DNA from: Strongylocentrotus purpuratus
Lineage: Eukaryota > Echinodermata > Echinoidea > Camarodonta > Strongylocentrotidae
Assembly: GCF_000002235.5 (NCBI RefSeq)
Contig: NW_022145611.1
Span: 19,528,114 to 19,592,113, forward strand
Direction: 5' to 3'
Length of the DNA: 64,000 nt
Below, one piece after another: positions 63,401 to 64,000 of this stretch (positions are counted from its first letter, which is position 1; the number at the start of each line of letters is the position of its first letter). A model generated the notes under the pieces. That model was not told the DNA's origin. It did no database searches and worked only from the letters and a program-made list of their open reading frames with translations. Position numbers and translations under genes: made by a program.

Positions 63401-64000
63401 CTATGTGGTATGTAGATCAGAGATGAAGAGTTTTAGTCATTTTACTATTTGTTTGATTATAATGTAAAGAAAACAGACATATAACAAACTAGGCTGTAAT
63501 GATTCAGAATAAATGATGCTAATTAGCAGGAATGTTGGTTCATTCACGTTTAATGCAAATTTCATTTCTTTAAAGAATCAAAAAAATCGCTGAGAGGTAA
63601 TGTTATAAAAATGATATGAGATCACACTCTTTGATGACATTTTCTGCATATTTTTGAAAAGGATGAAACATACATGAAAAAAGAGTATTTCTAGTTCTCA
63701 GGAAATGGAAGATTTCTAAGCAGACCAAGCATCTCACCAGTGCATAAAGATTATCTTTTTTGGTGAACATCCTCATTCCTAAATTAATATATTTTTAATG
63801 TGAAAATAGAGAAGTAAATGTTTGTACAATAGCTGATTCAAGGCTGAATAAATGATTGATTTTCGTTTGTGTTGTTTTTGCAGCATGAGAAGGGTAAAGG
63901 ACTGATCATAGAGAATGAGGTTTACAGCAACACATTGGCTGGTGTGTGGGTGACAACAGGGAGCTGTCCGGAGCTCAGGAGAAACAGGATTCACAGTGGA
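20188..64000 (+). CDS. FBXO11: F-box only protein 11 (SCF ubiquitin-ligase substrate receptor), 3' end beyond the window
   Basis: FBXO11 recruits substrates to the SKP1-CUL1-F-box E3 ligase; in vertebrates BCL6 and CDT2 are targets. Thirteen exons join in frame for 586 codons: 20188-20278, 42195-42310, 47818-47899, 49613-49760, 51250-51379, 53500-53710, 54762-54868, 55231-55342, 61021-61127, 61899-62036, 62492-62709, 63227-63407, 63884->64000. The translation follows human FBXO11 in order: [14 protein letters not shown], the F-box (residues about 107-150), [14 protein letters not shown], then right-handed beta-helix repeats such as [37 protein letters not shown] and [12 protein letters not shown]. 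The vertebrate poly-Gln/Pro N-terminus is absent. The remaining beta-helix and the UBR-type zinc finger should lie to the right. Exon 1 ([19 protein letters not shown]) is attached only by phase across a 22-kb intron and is the weakest part. Confidence 0.94.
20805..20887. repeat. 32-bp stem hairpin with 19-nt loop
   Basis: 20805-20836 and 20856-20887 are reverse complements at 30 of 32 positions (left begins CTCGGCCCAGCTGCAAAA, right ends TTTTGCAGCTGGGCCGAG). Partly inverted outer words GAGCTAACTCG (left) and CGAGTTAGCCC (right) extend it to about 20782-20911. It has pre-miRNA-like dimensions, but a foldback element is at least as likely. Confidence 0.85.
22347..22486. repeat. Foldback with poly-C / poly-G ends
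   Basis: AAGAGC followed by 12 C (22352-22363) is mirrored by 18 G followed by CTCTTA (22462-22485), about 100 bp apart. The pure C/G arms make orientation and borders uncertain. Confidence 0.5.
27841..27957. mobile_element. Truncated hAT-type MITE (CAGGGCTC family)
   Basis: The right end GTTAGTGTTGAGCCCTG and the preceding GGTACCCATGTGTCCTGGGC match the family seen at 6527 and 11564. The left end is not intact. Confidence 0.5.
29581..31541 (+). mobile_element. hAT DNA transposon, internally deleted
   Basis: The ends CAGAGCTGCCAA (29580-29591) and TTGGCAGCTCTG (31531-31542) are exact inverted repeats. The flanks TAAATTGC (29573-29580) and GAAATTGC (31542-31549) match at seven of eight positions, the size of a hAT target duplication. 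The left subterminal region repeats CTCCCGGAT several times. Inside is a remnant with both ends of a BED-type hAT transposase but not the middle. At about 1.96 kb it is shorter than the family's usual autonomous size, so it probably needs a transposase in trans. It sits in FBXO11 intron 1. Confidence 0.85.
30336..31247 (+). pseudogene. hAT transposase remnant: BED zinc finger plus C-terminal dimerisation segment, catalytic middle missing
   Basis: From the ATG at 30336 an 79-codon ORF encodes a BED-type zinc finger ([10 protein letters not shown] then H..S-D-K-H; Cys-x2-Cys and His-x4/5-His spacing). It ends at a TGA at 30573-30575. The same frame then stays open to 31247 and encodes the hAT C-terminal hallmark [20 protein letters not shown] followed by LQALLTEKI. 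Several hundred residues of the RNase-H-like catalytic core expected between the two are absent. The putative intron GTTAGT..CATAG (62 nt) would break the frame, so I do not invoke it. A short DNA-binding and dimerising protein is conceivable but not shown. Confidence 0.8.
31619..31641. repeat. (TGCC)n microsatellite
   Basis: Short run of TGCC units (TGCCTGCCTGCCTGCC). Confidence 0.85.
34298..34324. repeat. (GA)n microsatellite
   Basis: Pure AG/GA run in FBXO11 intron 1. Confidence 0.9.
37575..38880 (+). mobile_element. HINE-like (non-autonomous Helentron-like) element, copy 1
   Basis: It starts after a T run with ATGCCTCCG and an internal hairpin (GCCTCCGCCACCGAAGGTGG..GGAGGC), then a (CCGT/ACGT)n microsatellite. 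Next comes a tandem array of about four and a half 157-bp units (GAGGTCAAC at 37801, 37958, 38115, 38272) and two divergent units. It ends with CGGAGGCAT (inverted copy of the start), the palindrome GACTGCGCGCAGTC and CTAG before a T run. Subterminal inverted repeats, a microsatellite, central tandem repeats, a 3' stem-loop and a T/T insertion site match the HINE/DINE-1 plan known for Helentron derivatives. Classification is inference; copy 2 shares both ends. Confidence 0.7.
41792..41945. mobile_element. Foldback MITE with about 45-bp arms (CCAGG..GTTTCACAAAG ends)
   Basis: The left arm CCAGGAACCCGTTTCACAAA and its continuation to GACAAATGACAA is inverted at the right end, which finishes GTTTTGTGAAACACCCCCCAGG. 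It has the same terminal motif as 6624-6941 with a different interior. It lies 250 bp upstream of FBXO11 exon 2. Confidence 0.8.
42195..42310 (+). CDS. FBXO11: FBXO11 exon 2
   Basis: It codes an N-terminal, low-homology segment containing QQPYSLRRK, which aligns with SPYQLRRK of vertebrate FBXO11. The acceptor is taken as GTCAACAG at 42187-42194; an alternative AG six bases later (start 42201) keeps the same frame and drops two residues. The donor GTAAGC leaves in phase 0, matching exon 3. Confidence 0.75.
42311..47817 (+). other. FBXO11 intron 2
   Basis: AT-rich, no exon-like ORF. It contains the inverted repeat at 43159, G tracts at 42467-42481 and 44878-44889, and loosely repeated phrases (AGCCAATGGGAACGC-like, about 46450, 46590 and 46790). 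A CT-rich microsatellite (47780-47815) forms the pyrimidine tract of exon 3. Confidence 0.5.
43159..43263. repeat. 31-bp inverted repeat, 105-bp foldback
   Basis: 43159-43189 and 43233-43263 are reverse complements at 30 of 31 positions (ATATCGTC, then CTGTTTTCACGAAGTGACGG) around a 43-nt spacer. Flanking TA bases would suit a mariner-type MITE, but this is not proven. Confidence 0.85.
47818..47899 (+). CDS. FBXO11: FBXO11 exon 3
   Basis: It codes [20 protein letters not shown] followed by TDTQGSG, a Ser- and Arg-rich, probably disordered linker. AKRSRLS aligns with AKRARVS before the vertebrate F-box and could contribute to nuclear localisation. Phase 0 in, phase 1 out. Confidence 0.9.
48250..48284. 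repeat. (TC)n microsatellite
   Basis: Pure CT run in FBXO11 intron 3. Confidence 0.9.
49613..49760 (+). CDS. FBXO11: FBXO11 exon 4: F-box
   Basis: It codes LPDE-type [19 protein letters not shown] followed by [20 protein letters not shown], the F-box that binds SKP1 (residues about 108-146). The acceptor is TTTCATAG and the donor GTACGT splits the Trp codon, which exon 5 completes (WKRLY). A degenerate tandem repeat begins immediately after the donor. Confidence 0.96.
49775..50190. repeat. Degenerate tandem repeat abutting the F-box exon donor
   Basis: The phrase ACATTAAAGGGCTGGTCACA and variants recur near 49827, 49930, 50028 and 50079. ATCCGCCTGC recurs at about 49780 and 50108, and TTTACCTTTAA/TGACA also recurs. 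This suggests about four diverged units of roughly 100 bp. Confidence 0.6.
50970..51200. repeat. (ATC)n / (ACC)n-rich low-complexity tract
   Basis: Loose ATCATC and ACTACC repeats upstream of FBXO11 exon 5. Long ORFs on both strands here are artefacts of this composition. Confidence 0.75.
51399..51532. mobile_element. hAT-type MITE (CAGGGCTC family), full ends
   Basis: Starts CAGGGCTCCACA and ends TGTCTAGCCCTG, inverted. The flanks CTATAAT and CTAAAAT differ at one position. It lies only 20 bp after the exon 5 donor of FBXO11. Confidence 0.7.
53500..53710 (+). CDS. FBXO11: FBXO11 exon 6, source of the adjacent 93-bp array
   Basis: It codes the start of the folded region ([51 protein letters not shown]). 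The donor is GTAGGT at 53711. The last 56-63 nt of the exon, the donor and about 30 nt of intron are repeated tandemly downstream. Only the first donor gives an open frame, because TAA TGA follow within the intron part. Confidence 0.94.
53648..54206 (+). repeat. 93-bp tandem array, six units, derived from an FBXO11 exon end plus TTAGGG linker
   Basis: The reference C of AGGGC(G/A)TTTACA falls at 53655, 53748, 53841, 53934, 54027 and 54120, an exact 93-bp period. Each unit contains an exon-derived part (GAATGGCTGTACATTGACAC..TTAGGAGCTG), a copy of the splice donor GTAGGTTC, then AATGACGGGTTTAGGGTTAGGG. Units are nearly identical; the last donor reads GTGGGT. The first unit is the true exon end. 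Confidence 0.95.
56248..57362 (+). mobile_element. HINE-like (non-autonomous Helentron-like) element, copy 2
   Basis: It has the same ends as copy 1: T run, ATGCCTCCG, GGAGGCATTATGTTTTCGGG and (CCGT/ACGT)n at the left; CGGAGGCATCATTTTCG, palindrome GACTGCGCGCAGTC, ATTCCATCTAG and a T run at the right. The interior is about six 144-151-bp units (GTGATCGCG at 56347, 56498, 56647, 56791 and on). These resemble the two right-hand units of copy 1 rather than its 157-bp array. Confidence 0.7.
59261..59351. repeat. 34-bp tandem repeat, about 2.7 copies
   Basis: CATAGTAGACTTTCAATTAT starts at 59261, 59295 and 59329 with identical unit sequence. Confidence 0.95.
60463..60562. repeat. (CT)n microsatellites around a C tract
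   Basis: Two CT runs (about 60463-60494 and 60540-60560) flank a CCCCCCC run; both strands give spurious Ser/Leu or Arg/Glu ORFs. Confidence 0.85.
61021..64000 (+). CDS. FBXO11: FBXO11 exons 9-13: beta-helix (CASH/PbH1) repeats
   Basis: Five exons (61021-61127, 61899-62036, 62492-62709, 63227-63407, 63884 onward) code successive helix turns of about 22-23 residues: [140 protein letters not shown] and [12 protein letters not shown]. This is the parallel beta-helix that FBXO11 uses for substrate binding. The last exon is still open at the window edge. Confidence 0.96.

Noticed and set aside
1-64000. Retroviral, LTR, LINE or Polinton coding sequence
   Set aside because: I looked for reverse transcriptase, integrase, capsid or envelope-like peptides in the translated frames and recognised none.

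Overview
The window is nuclear DNA of a marine invertebrate, most likely an echinoderm and probably a sea urchin. The reasons are AT-rich, intron-rich vertebrate-like genes, invertebrate-type tRNA-derived SINEs, many short foldback DNA transposons, and large introns dense in TACATGTA and AGATCTAG palindromes. I see no bacterial, viral or retroelement coding sequence. The species assignment is inference; the gene calls rest on translated exons with consensus GT/AG borders and matching phases.

Left to right: (1) 60-2259, minus strand, the 5' end of an unrecognised coiled-coil-like gene that runs off the left edge. It shares a short head-to-head promoter interval with (2) a complete six-exon CDKN3/KAP phosphatase gene (2694-8529, plus, 228 aa). 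(3) 8.5-13.4 kb is intergenic and holds several foldback or MITE-like elements. (4) 13460-16456, minus strand, is a complete four-exon SAM-dependent methyltransferase (305 aa) resembling the C-terminal methyltransferase domain of the ovothiol enzyme OvoA. It carries an N-terminal membrane-anchor-like segment and a perfect 73-bp inverted repeat in its second intron. (5) 16.9-19.6 kb is an old decayed minisatellite followed by a hAT-type MITE with a 42-G tract. (6) From 20188 to the right edge lies most of an FBXO11 gene (13 exons seen, 586 codons, open at the right end), encoding the substrate receptor of an SCF ubiquitin ligase. Its F-box and about half of the beta-helix are present. Its introns carry a decayed hAT transposon (29.58-31.54 kb), two copies of a Helentron/HINE-like element (37.6-38.9 and 56.2-57.4 kb), MITEs, and a 93-bp tandem array grown from the 3' end of one of its own exons plus the splice donor and TTAGGG-like linker (53.65-54.2 kb).

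The genes are functionally independent: a cell-cycle phosphatase, a probable small-molecule methyltransferase and a ubiquitin-ligase adaptor. No operon-like or defence system is present. The most unusual items are the exon-derived 93-bp array, the long perfect inverted repeat inside the methyltransferase gene, the stand-alone OvoA-C-like methyltransferase itself, the apparent loss of the KAP general-acid aspartate, and the HINE-like pair. All family identifications come from recalled protein sequences, not from database searches.
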